Source of the DNA: Porphyrobacter sp. LM 6
Lineage (GTDB): Bacteria > Pseudomonadota > Alphaproteobacteria > Sphingomonadales > Sphingomonadaceae
DNA: 64,000 nucleotides
Direction: 5' to 3'
NCBI RefSeq assembly: GCF_001720465.1
Contig: NZ_CP017113.1
Coordinates: forward strand, 372,001-436,000
Positions 18,531 to 26,366 of the stretch are shown here, one piece after another. Position numbers and translations under genes: made by a program. The notes beneath the pieces were generated by a model. It had not been told where the DNA came from, made no database searches, and saw nothing but the letters and a program-made list of their open reading frames with translations. Positions within the stretch are counted from its first letter, which is position 1. Each line of letters starts with the position of its first letter.

Positions 18531-19616
18531 ATGGCCACGTCAGCCTCCGTTTCGAACCTGTTCGCCGGACAACCCGGCACCCGCGCGCGGCCGCTGGCGA
18601 TTGCCCGCTGGCTCGAAGCTGTTGCCCTTCTGGTGATCATGATCGTCGTGGTCGGCGGGATTACCCGGCTCACGGAAAGCGGCCTGTCGATCACCGAATG
18701 GAACGTCGTCAGCGGCATCCTCCCGCCGCTGAGCGAGGCGGCATGGCAGGCCGAATTCGCCAAATATCAGGCCACCGCCGAATACCGGATCGAAAGCGGC
18801 CCGGCGGGGATGGATCTGGCCGCGTTCAAGTTCATCTTCTTCTGGGAATGGTTCCACCGCATCCTTGGCCGGCTGATCGGGCTCGCTTTCCTGCTGCCGC
18901 TGATCGTGTTTGCGGTGCGCCGGATGATCCCCGCCGGATATGGTCTGCGACTGGCAGCGATGTTCGGGCTGATCTGCGGTCAGGGCGCGCTCGGTTGGTA
19001 CATGGTATCGTCCGGCGTCGGGAACACCGATCTCACCGATGTAAGCCATTTCCGCCTCTCGGCCCATTTGCTCACTGCGCTGTTTCTGCTGGCAGGCCTG
19101 GTTTGGACATCCCGCGATTTGCGGCGGCTCGCGCACGATCCCGCCGCACGGCCTGCCCCGCTCACCGCCGGTGCGGCACTGGTGGGCGGGGTGCTGTTCA
19201 TCCAGCTCTTGCTGGGCGCATGGGTGGCGGGGCTCAATGCCGGACACGCCGCTTATGACTGGCCGCTGATGAACGGCCAGTTCTTCCCTGAGGTCGACTG
19301 GTCGCAAGGCGTGATTTGGGCGCTGACCCATGATCCCTTCCTGATCCAGTTCATGCACCGCTGGTGGGCATGGGTCGCGGTGGCGGCGCTCGTGTGGCTG
19401 TCGCGCCGCGTGCGCAAGACCGACCGCTTCGCGAGTGTCGCCGTGCACACCGCCTTCGGCACGATGGTGCTGCTCGGCATCGCCACCGTGATGAGCGAAG
19501 TCTCGCTGTGGATCGCCGCCGCGCACCAGCTGGTCGGCGCGCTCACGGTCGCTGCGACAGTCCGCGCGATGCACAGCGACGGCGTGGCGCGGCAGGCGCC
19601 GAGGGCTGAAGCCTGA
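18531..19616 (+). CDS. ctaA: COX15/CtaA family haem A synthase
   Basis: Oxidises the C8 methyl of haem O to a formyl group, giving haem A for cytochrome aa3 oxidase. The 361-residue polytopic protein has about eight membrane segments in two homologous halves. Haem-ligand His motifs include WEWFHRILGRLIG, DVSHFRLSAHLL, FMHRWWAWV and AAAHQLVGAL. RLTESGLSITEWNVVSGILPP is the family signature of the longer alphaproteobacterial/mitochondrial type. Start ATG 18531 fits this length. The stop overlaps cutA by one base (TGATG). Confidence 0.93.
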   Translation: MATSASVSNLFAGQPGTRARPLAIARWLEAVALLVIMIVVVGGITRLTESGLSITEWNVVSGILPPLSEAAWQAEFAKYQATAEYRIESGPAGMDLAAFKFIFFWEWFHRILGRLIGLAFLLPLIVFAVRRMIPAGYGLRLAAMFGLICGQGALGWYMVSSGVGNTDLTDVSHFRLSAHLLTALFLLAGLVWTSRDLRRLAHDPAARPAPLTAGAALVGGVLFIQLLLGAWVAGLNAGHAAYDWPLMNGQFFPEVDWSQGVIWALTHDPFLIQFMHRWWAWVAVAALVWLSRRVRKTDRFASVAVHTAFGTMVLLGIATVMSEVSLWIAAAHQLVGALTVAATVRAMHSDGVARQAPRAEA

Positions 19617-19951
19617 TGCAGCAGGACGACACCGCCGCTGCGCTGGTGTGGTGCCCGTTCCCCGACGCCGAAAGCGCGCGGCTAATCGCCGGACAATTGC
19701 TCGACGAAGGTCTCATTGCCTGCGCCAACATCCTCGGCAGCATCGAATCCCACTTCGTGTGGGAAGGCGCCCGCATGAGCGGCAGCGAGACCGCCGTGCT
19801 GTTCAAGACCACATCGCGCCTGCTGGATGGGGTGGTTGCGCGTTTGGGCGCGCTCCATCCATATGATACACCGGCCATTATCGGTTGGCATTGCGACACC
19901 GTGCACCCGGCCACCGGGGCATGGCTGGCTGCGGTTTGCCGCGGGCCGTAA
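19616..19951 (+). CDS. cutA: divalent-cation tolerance protein CutA
   Basis: A small trimeric cytoplasmic protein linked to copper and other divalent metal tolerance; its exact role is unsettled. The 111 residues follow the family pattern: VWCPFPDAESARLIAGQLLD, ACANILGSIESHFVWEGA, FKTTSR and LHPYDTPAIIGW. Its start overlaps the ctaA stop by one base, so its translation is probably coupled to a haem A gene. The Zur-like box sits upstream of this pair. Confidence 0.93.
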   Translation: MQQDDTAAALVWCPFPDAESARLIAGQLLDEGLIACANILGSIESHFVWEGARMSGSETAVLFKTTSRLLDGVVARLGALHPYDTPAIIGWHCDTVHPATGAWLAAVCRGP

Positions 19952-20009
19952 AGGATCGGGCGGCAAGGCCCGGGGGTCCGCGCGGCGTTCGCATGGGGGG
20001 AGAGTGATC

Positions 20010-20759
20010 ATGAAGGCGACCACCCGGCGGGCTGTTCTGGGCACGATTGCGGGTTGCGCGGCAGCGGGCGGCCTCAGCGCCCTGATTGGCCCGCTGCGCG
20101 CCGCCCCGCCGGCATCGCTACGCCTTCCCGAAACCACGATGCGGCTCACCCGGGTGCTCGCGCGCGGGCTGGGAGAGACTGCTGTCATCACAGTGCGGCG
20201 CAGCTGGGACGTGCAGTTCGCACAGCAAGGGCGCGGGATCGTCGTGACCGGCCGCCAGGTCGCCGCCAGCGTCGATGCGCCGCCACACCTCGCCAGACTG
20301 GCGCAGCTTGAGGAGCAGCGCGATGCCAGCGCGATGTTGCCGATCATGCTGTCGGACGTGGGGATGATCATCTCGCCCGGCATCGAACCGGGCAGCGCGC
20401 TCGCTCCCTCCGATGCGGTCAGCGATGCACTGCGCGCGGCAGAGGCGATGATCGCACGCCAGCCCGTCCCGGCTGACGAGCGCGAGAAGTACCGCTTCTA
20501 TCTGGCGCAGGTCCACCAGTCCGGAGCGAGCCTGCTGGATTCCCTGCCCGATGACCTGTTCTTTCCCGCCGGAGCACCTGTAGCCCGCACCGAAAACATC
20601 TCGCTGCCCCACGGGCTCACCGGGCGCTTTGCCCTGCGCTACCGGAGCGAGCCGCAGGCCGATGCCCCGTGGCTGGCGCGGGCCGAACGGCAGATCGAAA
20701 CAGAGGTTGCCGGGCTCACCCGCAGCGCAAGCGAAAGCTGGACGCTCACCGCAGTCTAG
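20010..20759 (+). CDS. hypothetical exported protein with Tat-like signal
   Basis: A 249-residue protein of no family I recognise. Its N-terminus, [24 protein letters not shown], has a twin-arginine-like motif and hydrophobic core, so Tat export is likely. The mature part contains a predicted beta-strand region ([34 protein letters not shown]) and then helical segments. The start ATG 20010 is preceded by GGGGGGAGAG at suitable spacing. It lies 58 bp after cutA and upstream of the rplM leader. Function unknown. Confidence 0.65.
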   Translation: MKATTRRAVLGTIAGCAAAGGLSALIGPLRAAPPASLRLPETTMRLTRVLARGLGETAVITVRRSWDVQFAQQGRGIVVTGRQVAASVDAPPHLARLAQLEEQRDASAMLPIMLSDVGMIISPGIEPGSALAPSDAVSDALRAAEAMIARQPVPADEREKYRFYLAQVHQSGASLLDSLPDDLFFPAGAPVARTENISLPHGLTGRFALRYRSEPQADAPWLARAERQIETEVAGLTRSASESWTLTAV

Positions 20760-20777
20760 GCACTTCCAGAAGGTCGC

Positions 20778-20811
20778 AAATCGATGCGGTATTATTTTAC
20801 CCTATCGATTT
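20778..20811. repeat. inverted repeat in the rplM upstream region
   Basis: Arms AAATCGAT (20778-20785) and ATCGATTT (20804-20811), perfect 8 bp, separated by 18 AT-rich bases. It may be an operator or the start of a leader structure; the arms contain the simple palindrome ATCGAT, which weakens the case. Confidence 0.3.
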
Positions 20812-20824
20812 TGCCCGCTTTTGC

Positions 20825-20853
20825 TTGACTTTTGGGGGGTCGAACGACATCTG
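20825..20853 (+). promoter_or_regulatory. likely promoter for rplM-rpsI
   Basis: A TTGACT -35 element at 20825-20830, followed after 17-18 bases by a weak -10 (CATCTG region). It leaves a leader of about 80 nt before rplM. The -35 is convincing; the -10 is not. Confidence 0.4.
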
Positions 20854-20941
20854 CGCCCCACTTGTCCCCCGGCTCGCTGGCCGAAGGGGCGATTCTCCGG
20901 GTCCCGCCCGGCAGATACAGTTGCAATCAAGGAACCAAGCC

Positions 20942-21421
20942 ATGAAGGCGCTCAGCAAGCAGACCCGGTCGATCAAGCCGGCCGAGGTCGAAAAGAACTG
21001 GCACATCATCGATGCCGATGGCCTCGTCGTCGGCCGTCTCGCCGCGATCGTCGCCAACATCCTGCGCGGCAAGCACAAGCCGACCTACACCCCGCACGTC
21101 GATTGCGGTGACCACGTCATCATCATCAATGCCGAGAAGGTGAAGTTCACCGGCAACAAGATGGGCGACAAGGTCTATTACAAGCACACCGGCCACCCGG
21201 GCGGCATCAAGGAAACCACCCCCGCCAAGGTGCTCGGCGGTCGTTTCCCCGAGCGCGTGCTCGAAAAGGCGGTGGAACGCATGATTCCGCGCGGCCCGCT
21301 CGGCCGTCAGCAGATGAAGGCGCTGCACCTCTATGCCGGCACCGAGCATCCGCATGACGGGCAGAAGCCCCAGGTGCTCGACGTCGCTTCCATGAACCGC
21401 AAGAACAAGGTGGCCGCATAA
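20942..21421 (+). CDS. rplM: 50S ribosomal protein L13
   Basis: Early-assembly protein of the large ribosomal subunit. The 159 residues include [56 protein letters not shown] and [14 protein letters not shown], all diagnostic. Start ATG 20942 is preceded by AAGGAA. It forms the standard rplM-rpsI operon, with the next gene starting on the last base of its stop (TAATG). Confidence 0.98.
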   Translation: MKALSKQTRSIKPAEVEKNWHIIDADGLVVGRLAAIVANILRGKHKPTYTPHVDCGDHVIIINAEKVKFTGNKMGDKVYYKHTGHPGGIKETTPAKVLGGRFPERVLEKAVERMIPRGPLGRQQMKALHLYAGTEHPHDGQKPQVLDVASMNRKNKVAA

Positions 21422-21936
21422 TGGCTGAAGAAACCACCACCGTGTCCGATCTCGCCGATCTGAAGGACATCGCCGCCGGCGCCCCGCAGGGTGATGCCGC
21501 CGAAATCGCCCGCACCGCCGCTCCGCTGCGCGACCGCGAAATCGATGCGCAGGGCCGTTCCTACGCCACCGGCCGCCGCAAGGATGCTGTTGCCCGCGTG
21601 TGGGTCAAGCCCGGCACCGGCAAGATCACCGTCAACGGCCGCGATCAGGAAGTGTACTTCGCACGTCCGACCCTGCGTCTGGTAATCAACCAGCCCTTCA
21701 CCGTCACCGACCGTGCCGGCCAGTACGACGTTATCGCCACCGTTCGCGGCGGCGGTCTGTCGGGCCAGGCGGGCGCCGTGAAGCACGGCATCGCCCAGGC
21801 GCTCAGCAAGTACGAGCCCGAACTGCGCTCGGCTGTGAAGGCGGAAGGCTTCCTCACCCGCGACAGCCGCGTGGTCGAGCGTAAGAAGTACGGCAAGGCC
21901 AAGGCCCGCCGCAGCTTCCAGTTCTCGAAGCGCTAA
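21421..21936 (+). CDS. rpsI: 30S ribosomal protein S9
   Basis: Small-subunit protein whose C-terminal tail contacts P-site tRNA. At 171 residues it is about 40 longer than the Escherichia coli protein. The extra acidic N-terminus ([20 protein letters not shown]) is typical of alphaproteobacteria. The conserved part starts at [19 protein letters not shown] and ends in [10 protein letters not shown]. It overlaps the rplM stop by one base. Confidence 0.98.
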   Translation: MAEETTTVSDLADLKDIAAGAPQGDAAEIARTAAPLRDREIDAQGRSYATGRRKDAVARVWVKPGTGKITVNGRDQEVYFARPTLRLVINQPFTVTDRAGQYDVIATVRGGGLSGQAGAVKHGIAQALSKYEPELRSAVKAEGFLTRDSRVVERKKYGKAKARRSFQFSKR

Positions 21937-21960
21937 GCTTTACAGCACACTGCAAACGTC

Positions 21961-21991
21961 AAGGGCGGCCCCGCGAGGGAGCCGCCCTTTT
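21961..21991 (+). terminator. Rho-independent terminator after rpsI
   Basis: Perfect 9-bp stem AAGGGCGGC / GCCGCCCTT with an 11-nt loop, followed by two more T, 24 bp after the rpsI stop. Confidence 0.8.
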
Positions 21992-22012
21992 CGTATGCTG
22001 CGCTGTGGGGTG

Positions 22013-22210
22013 TCAGCGTTGCAGCATCATGATCCCCCACGACAGGCCACTGCCTGACAGGAAGATCGGCCAAGACCAGTAGAATTTTGCCTGCGCGACC
22101 GGCACCAGATGGATGGCAAGCGGACCAGCGCTGGTCCCCTGCGACCCGATAACCAGAGCAATCGTCGCGGTCAGGATCGCACCAAGCGTCACCGCCTTGA
22201 TCATTTCCAT
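22013..22210 (-). CDS. small membrane protein (65 aa), unknown
   Basis: A 65-residue product starting MEMIKAVTLGAILTATIALVIG, with one clear N-terminal hydrophobic segment and a second weak one (FYWSWPIFLSGSGLSWGIMML) at the C-terminus. ATG 22210 has AGAGGGACGG upstream. It converges with rpsI across the terminator. No family recognised; two membrane passes are plausible. Confidence 0.55.
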   Translation of the reverse strand: MEMIKAVTLGAILTATIALVIGSQGTSAGPLAIHLVPVAQAKFYWSWPIFLSGSGLSWGIMMLQR

Positions 22211-22349
22211 CGTCCGTCCCTCTTGCAGTTCTGCCGCAAATGGCTGGTCGGTTGGACATTGTCCGGCAAAGCGCGGTGTTGGGCGACACAGCACCGGCCG
22301 GCGCTGCTATCCCAACAGCAAATCCTTAATTCGGACTCTACGGAAGTGG

Positions 22350-23108
22350 TTAAGCCGGAGGTACCTCGGCCCGCGCGAGGCGAACGCGGGTGGTGATCGC
22401 ACCGCCGGGACCGCAGGTGATCTCGCGCCAGGAGGGCGGGGCACCGTGGCGCAGGCGGGTGGACAGCGTGCCGGTGCCGATCGTACGGAGCGCGGCGCCC
22501 TCAATCGTGCGCACATCGTCAAACGGCACATGGACATGGCCGGAAATCACCGCGTGCGCGCGGGTGCGGGCGATCTGCGCGAAGGCTTCGTCACCCCCGA
22601 TAGTCGGATTGTGCGCCGCGCCTTGCGGACCGAGCAGCGGGTGGTGGGCGATCACGATGATGGTGCGGGGATCATCGCCGAGCGCGTCCAACTCAGCCAG
22701 CGTCGCCGCGAGCGCAGGCGGCTTGATCACCCCGTCCGACCATGGAAAGCGGGTCTGCGCCGCCACGGTCGTTCGCAGCGGCACCAGCACGACATCATCC
22801 GAGACAAGCGTTGTGCCAACTGCCGCATTGAGCCGGTTGTAGCGCCGGAATGGATCGCTGAAGCGCTCCCAAGGGTTGTAATAGGGCATGTCGTGATTGC
22901 CCGGCTCGAGCACCACCGGCACCCCCAGTGCCGCAAACCACTCGCGCGCGGCGGCATATTCGGAATGCTTGGCGCGCTGGGTCAGATCCCCGGTGCAGAC
23001 GACGGCATCGGGGCGTTCGCGCACCACGGCATCCACGAAGGATTCCAGCGCAGCGCGGTCCTCGACCCCGAAATGCACATCACTGATATGGAACAGGCGG
23101 GTGGTCAT
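22350..23108 (-). CDS. metallophosphoesterase (calcineurin-like)
   Basis: A 252-residue cytoplasmic phosphoesterase of the CpdA-like group. Metal-binding motifs appear in order: FHISDVHFG (DxH), VVCTGDLTQRA (GDx), LEPGNHDMPY (GNHD), VIAHHPL and ISGHVHVPF (GHxH). It could act on cyclic nucleotides or other phosphodiesters; the substrate is not determinable. It lies 10 bp after a small membrane-protein gene on the same strand and is probably co-transcribed with it. Confidence 0.88.
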   Translation of the reverse strand: MTTRLFHISDVHFGVEDRAALESFVDAVVRERPDAVVCTGDLTQRAKHSEYAAAREWFAALGVPVVLEPGNHDMPYYNPWERFSDPFRRYNRLNAAVGTTLVSDDVVLVPLRTTVAAQTRFPWSDGVIKPPALAATLAELDALGDDPRTIIVIAHHPLLGPQGAAHNPTIGGDEAFAQIARTRAHAVISGHVHVPFDDVRTIEGAALRTIGTGTLSTRLRHGAPPSWREITCGPGGAITTRVRLARAEVPPA

Positions 23109-23118
23109 CGCAGGGAGC

Positions 23119-23517
23119 CTATACTCTGCGGCTCATAATAAGCCATGCCGCACCTGCATTGAGCAGGGTGTAGCCCGCGTAGGCCCAGGCATAGCCCGGC
23201 CACCCCTGGGTGGAGAGCAGCAGCGCAAAGAACAGGACTGCGAATTCGCTGACCAAGGCCGCCATGCGCCCCAGCCGGCGACTGGTGGGCGGCAGACGAT
23301 CGAACAGCGGATGGCCGCTATCGAATACAGCCCGGTTGATCGCGAAATTGGCGACCCCGAGAATGAAGATCAGTGCCGTCGCCCATCCCATGCCCGTGAA
23401 TATGGCGATGCGCCGGTCGATTGAAAACCGCCATTTGTCCGCCGGCGCGCACCATTGGTCCCGCGACACCCTCTCCGGTCGGATTGCCACTGCGGGTTGG
23501 TCGAAGCGGAAATGCAT
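23119..23517 (-). CDS. hypothetical membrane protein (132 aa)
   Basis: No family recognised. The first 45 residues are soluble (MHFRFDQPAVAIRPERVSRD). Then come two to three hydrophobic segments: MGWATALIFILGVANFAI, ALVSEFAVLFFALLLS and YAGYTLLNAGAAWLIM. It ends in SRRV. The ATG at 23517 was chosen over upstream in-frame codons because the upstream translation is antisense to urcA and looks random. It precedes the metallophosphoesterase gene. Confidence 0.55.
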   Translation of the reverse strand: MHFRFDQPAVAIRPERVSRDQWCAPADKWRFSIDRRIAIFTGMGWATALIFILGVANFAINRAVFDSGHPLFDRLPPTSRRLGRMAALVSEFAVLFFALLLSTQGWPGYAWAYAGYTLLNAGAAWLIMSRRV

Positions 23518-23620
23518 GGCCCCGGGGAGGGGCGTATCAAAGGCTTCAGCAGGATGTCTGACCACCCCTGATCGGGACCCCGCCCGATCACAGGCGCCCT
23601 GCCGGAAGAGGAATAAGTCT

Positions 23621-23932
23621 ATGAAACCCCTTGCTATGACCCTTGCGGCGATCGGCCTTGCCGGCACCGCGATCAGCCCCGCCTTCGCCGGCAAGACTGA
23701 AACCATGACGATCCATGTCCCCACCGCCGACATCAATCTGGCCACCCCCGAAGGCCAGAAGCGGCTCGACCAGCGGCTCGAGAAGGCAGCGCGCACCGTG
23801 TGCCGCACCGACAGCTTGACCACCGGCTCGCGCATCCTCAGCCAGGAGTCTCGCGAATGCCTCGCCAAGGCGCGTTCGGATTCCAAGCAGCAGGTCGCGG
23901 CGCTGATGAACAACGAACAGCGCGGCGGTTGA
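23621..23932 (+). CDS. UrcA family protein
   Basis: A 103-residue exported protein with a signal peptide (MTLAAIGLAGTAISPAFA). It has the UrcA-family core VPTADINLATPEGQKRLDQR and two Cys (TVCRT and RECLAK) that could form a disulfide. The family is abundant in Sphingomonadales and Caulobacterales and has no known function. ATG 23621 follows AAGAGGAA. A strong terminator closes the gene. Confidence 0.82.
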   Translation: MKPLAMTLAAIGLAGTAISPAFAGKTETMTIHVPTADINLATPEGQKRLDQRLEKAARTVCRTDSLTTGSRILSQESRECLAKARSDSKQQVAALMNNEQRGG

Positions 23933-23974
23933 ACCGCGCCAGTCACCCTGCGCCTACCTCAACGCGCAGGCGAT

Positions 23975-24017
23975 ACGGCCCGAACCCTTCCAGTCCCTGG
24001 GGTTCGGGCCGTTTTTT
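23975..24017 (+). terminator. Rho-independent terminator after the UrcA gene
   Basis: Perfect 13-bp stem ACGGCCCGAACCC / GGGTTCGGGCCGT with a 12-nt loop and six T at the end (24012-24017). Confidence 0.93.
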
Positions 24018-24067
24018 GTTTGGGAGGCGGGACGGGTGGTCTGCATCGCGCCTCAGCGCGACTAAAA

Positions 24068-24832
24068 TCAGCGCCCGGCCATCGCTTTGACGCGCGCGAG
24101 ATAGGTTCGCCCGATCCGCAGCGCTTCGCCATTGACCAGTTCCGCCGACCACACGCCCAGACCATCGTGCCGCAGCCCGCGAATATTGTCCCGGCGCAGG
24201 ATAGTCGAACGGTGGATGCGGATGAACTGTTCGGGATCGAGCCGTTCCTCAAGGCCCGCAATGGTCTGGAGCAACAGGTAAGAACGGCCCGCGTCCGGCC
24301 CGCCGACATGCAGGCGCACATAATCGCGCTCGGCATCAATCTGGTGCACTTCGTTGACCGCGATCCGCAGCAATTCGGAACGATGCGGCACCCACAGCTC
24401 GTCGAGGAAGCGGCTGGCCTTCTGCCGGCGCTGCCCGCGCCGTGCCACAGCGCGCTCGATCGCCCGTTCGAGCCGCTCGGCCGAGACCGGCTTGAGGACA
24501 TAATCGACCGCTTCGAGATCGAAAGCCTCGACTGCGAAGTGATCGTGCGCGGTGACGAAAATGACCACCGGTGCCTGTTCCTGCGCGGCGAAGTGCTGCG
24601 CCACGCCCAGCCCATCAAGTTCGGGCATGGTCATGTCGAGCAACACAAGATCGGGCTCCAGCTTCTCGGCCAGGCGCAGGGCGGCGGCGCCATCGCTGGC
24701 GGTACCGACCACGCTCACAGCTGGCAGCTCGGCGCAGATGACCTGCACGCGTTCCACGGCCAGCGGTTCATCGTCGACAATCAGGGTGCGCAAGGGGGTC
24801 TGTTCGGTCGGGGTTTCAGGCATGGCAGTCAT
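24068..24832 (-). CDS. LytTR family response regulator
   Basis: A two-component regulator of 254 residues. The receiver domain has TLIVDDEPLAVERV, phospho-acceptor Asp in LVLLDMTMPELDG, FVTAHD and VDYVLKPV. The C-terminal LytTR DNA-binding domain has the ERDYVRLHVGG strand region and FIRIHRSTILRRDNIRGL. It overlaps the end of the sensor kinase gene by 17 nt and is surely co-expressed with it. Start could be 24832 or 24823. Targets are unknown; LytTR proteins bind direct repeats near promoters. Confidence 0.93.
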   Translation of the reverse strand: MTAMPETPTEQTPLRTLIVDDEPLAVERVQVICAELPAVSVVGTASDGAAALRLAEKLEPDLVLLDMTMPELDGLGVAQHFAAQEQAPVVIFVTAHDHFAVEAFDLEAVDYVLKPVSAERLERAIERAVARRGQRRQKASRFLDELWVPHRSELLRIAVNEVHQIDAERDYVRLHVGGPDAGRSYLLLQTIAGLEERLDPEQFIRIHRSTILRRDNIRGLRHDGLGVWSAELVNGEALRIGRTYLARVKAMAGR

Positions 24833-26108
24833 TCGCGCGGTTCACTGGTCGTGAAAGAGGAATGCGGATCTCGGTGCGGTAACCGCCGGGGACGGGCGCC
24901 GAGGTGAAAGCGATATCGGGGCCGAAGCGCGCCTCCAGCCGGTCACGCACATTGGCGAGCCCGATGCCGAAGCCGTGGTTCGCACCCTGCGGAACGCCTG
25001 GCCCGTCATCGCTGACGGTGATCACCAGCCGGTCGAATTCCTCGCGCGCGGCGAGCGTCACCGTCACCTCGCGAGACACCGGCGAGACCGCATACTTCAC
25101 CGAATTCTCGACCAGCGGTTGCAGGATCATCCCCGGCACGCGCGCTTCTTCGAGATCGGCAGGGAGATCGAACTTCGTTACCAGTCGAGTCGGGAAACGC
25201 ACCGCCTCGATATCGAGATAGAGCTTCTGCAGATCGAACTCGTCACGCAGCGCGACGTCCGACGTCGGCTCGTTGGCGAGCGAATGGCGGTAGAAGCGGC
25301 TGATTGTCTGGATCATCATTTCCGCCCGTTCGCCTTTGCCGGTCATCACCAGCGCCGACAGCGAGTTCAGCGTATTGAACAGGAAGTGCGGGTTGACCTG
25401 ATAGCGCAGCGAGCGCAGCTCGGCCGCCTTGGCGGCGGAGCGGAATTGCTCTTCACGACGTTGTGCGGCCTGCGCCTGCACCCCGGCCAGCAAGGCGAAA
25501 TAGGTCGCCGCCCAGGCCAGCAACAGGAAATAGCGCCCGAGTGCGATGTCGAGCAGCTTGCGCCAGAAATCGGCATAGGTTTCGGCCGGCGCAATGATCA
25601 CGGCTTCGGATTCGAGCGCGCCATCATCCCGCGTCGCTTCGTCGCCGGCGTCAGCTTCGGGATCGGCCGGGCCGACCCGGCGTACCGGCACATCAACCAG
25701 CAGGTTGCCGGACTCATCGCGGCGCAGGTTGATGTTGTATTTCTGCGCGTAGGCCTGTTCCTGCGCGGTCTCCATGTCCTTGAACACGAGATAGTTGACC
25801 TGCCCGATCCCGAGCGCGACCGGCAAGGCCAGGGCGATCGCAGCGGAAATCTTGATCCACAACGGACGGGAATCGAACAGGCGCAGCAGCAGCCAGAGCA
25901 CGATGGTGAGGCCAATGCCGATCAGCGTGACCGCCAGGCGGCGCCAACCGAGTTCGAACTGCAGCCCGAAATCCATCACAAGGCTGCGGAAGGTGGTGAG
26001 GACGAAATAGGTCGCCCACAGCACTACCATCGAGAACAGCACCGTGCGGAACGGCACAGATGCAGTTGGCGGGGCGAGGCTCGCTTCGCTGTGTCGGGAC
26101 ATCAACAT
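24816..26108 (-). CDS. LytS-type sensor histidine kinase
   Basis: Membrane kinase partner of the LytTR regulator. The roughly 430-residue protein has four hydrophobic segments (three before residue 110, one near residue 190). A charged, probably periplasmic or cytoplasmic loop between the third and fourth is rich in Asp and Glu (PADPEADAGDEATRDDG). The his_kinase domain has NPHFLFNTLNSL with the phospho-His, the N box LQPLVENSVKYA, and a G box region ending GFGIGLANVRDRLEARFG. Start choice is uncertain: TTG 26123, ATG 26108 or ATG 26102. Confidence 0.9.
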   Translation of the reverse strand: MLMSRHSEASLAPPTASVPFRTVLFSMVVLWATYFVLTTFRSLVMDFGLQFELGWRRLAVTLIGIGLTIVLWLLLRLFDSRPLWIKISAAIALALPVALGIGQVNYLVFKDMETAQEQAYAQKYNINLRRDESGNLLVDVPVRRVGPADPEADAGDEATRDDGALESEAVIIAPAETYADFWRKLLDIALGRYFLLLAWAATYFALLAGVQAQAAQRREEQFRSAAKAAELRSLRYQVNPHFLFNTLNSLSALVMTGKGERAEMMIQTISRFYRHSLANEPTSDVALRDEFDLQKLYLDIEAVRFPTRLVTKFDLPADLEEARVPGMILQPLVENSVKYAVSPVSREVTVTLAAREEFDRLVITVSDDGPGVPQGANHGFGIGLANVRDRLEARFGPDIAFTSAPVPGGYRTEIRIPLSRPVNRANDCHA

Positions 26109-26232
26109 TATGTCCAAGGGCAATAACGCCGCCGCGCGCCAAGCGCCACTGGCGAGGGCGCTTGTCGTCGGGCAGACTCAGACCTTGGTCGAATTATGAA
26201 CGGCTGTTCAGGCTCGACGAACAGTGTTGGCG

Positions 26233-26336
26233 GCCATCTATGATGGCGCAGACCTCCCACCCCGCCTCCCCACCCGGCCACCAAGAATACCATTAGGGTA
26301 TGGTGGCCGGGTGGGGAGGCGGGGTGGGAGGTCTGC
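26233..26336. repeat. long perfect inverted repeat (36-bp arms) with adjacent small hairpin
   Basis: Arms 26248-26283 and 26301-26336 are exact reverse complements over 36 bp, separated by 17 bases. TACC/GGTA can extend the stem inside, with a 4-nt bulge. A second inverted repeat, GCCATC-tat-GATGGC (26233-26247), abuts the left arm. The element lies between the fumC stop (26367, minus strand) and the sensor kinase start. No T-tract follows on either strand, so it is not a standard terminator. Confidence 0.85.
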
Positions 26337-26366
26337 CCGCGCGTGAGCGCGGCGAGAGCAACGCAA

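Noticed and set aside
26248..26336. The 36-bp inverted repeat as a normal intrinsic terminator of fumC
   Set aside because: No T-tract follows the stem on the minus strand, and the stem is about three times longer than the real terminators in this window. It may still help end or protect the transcript.
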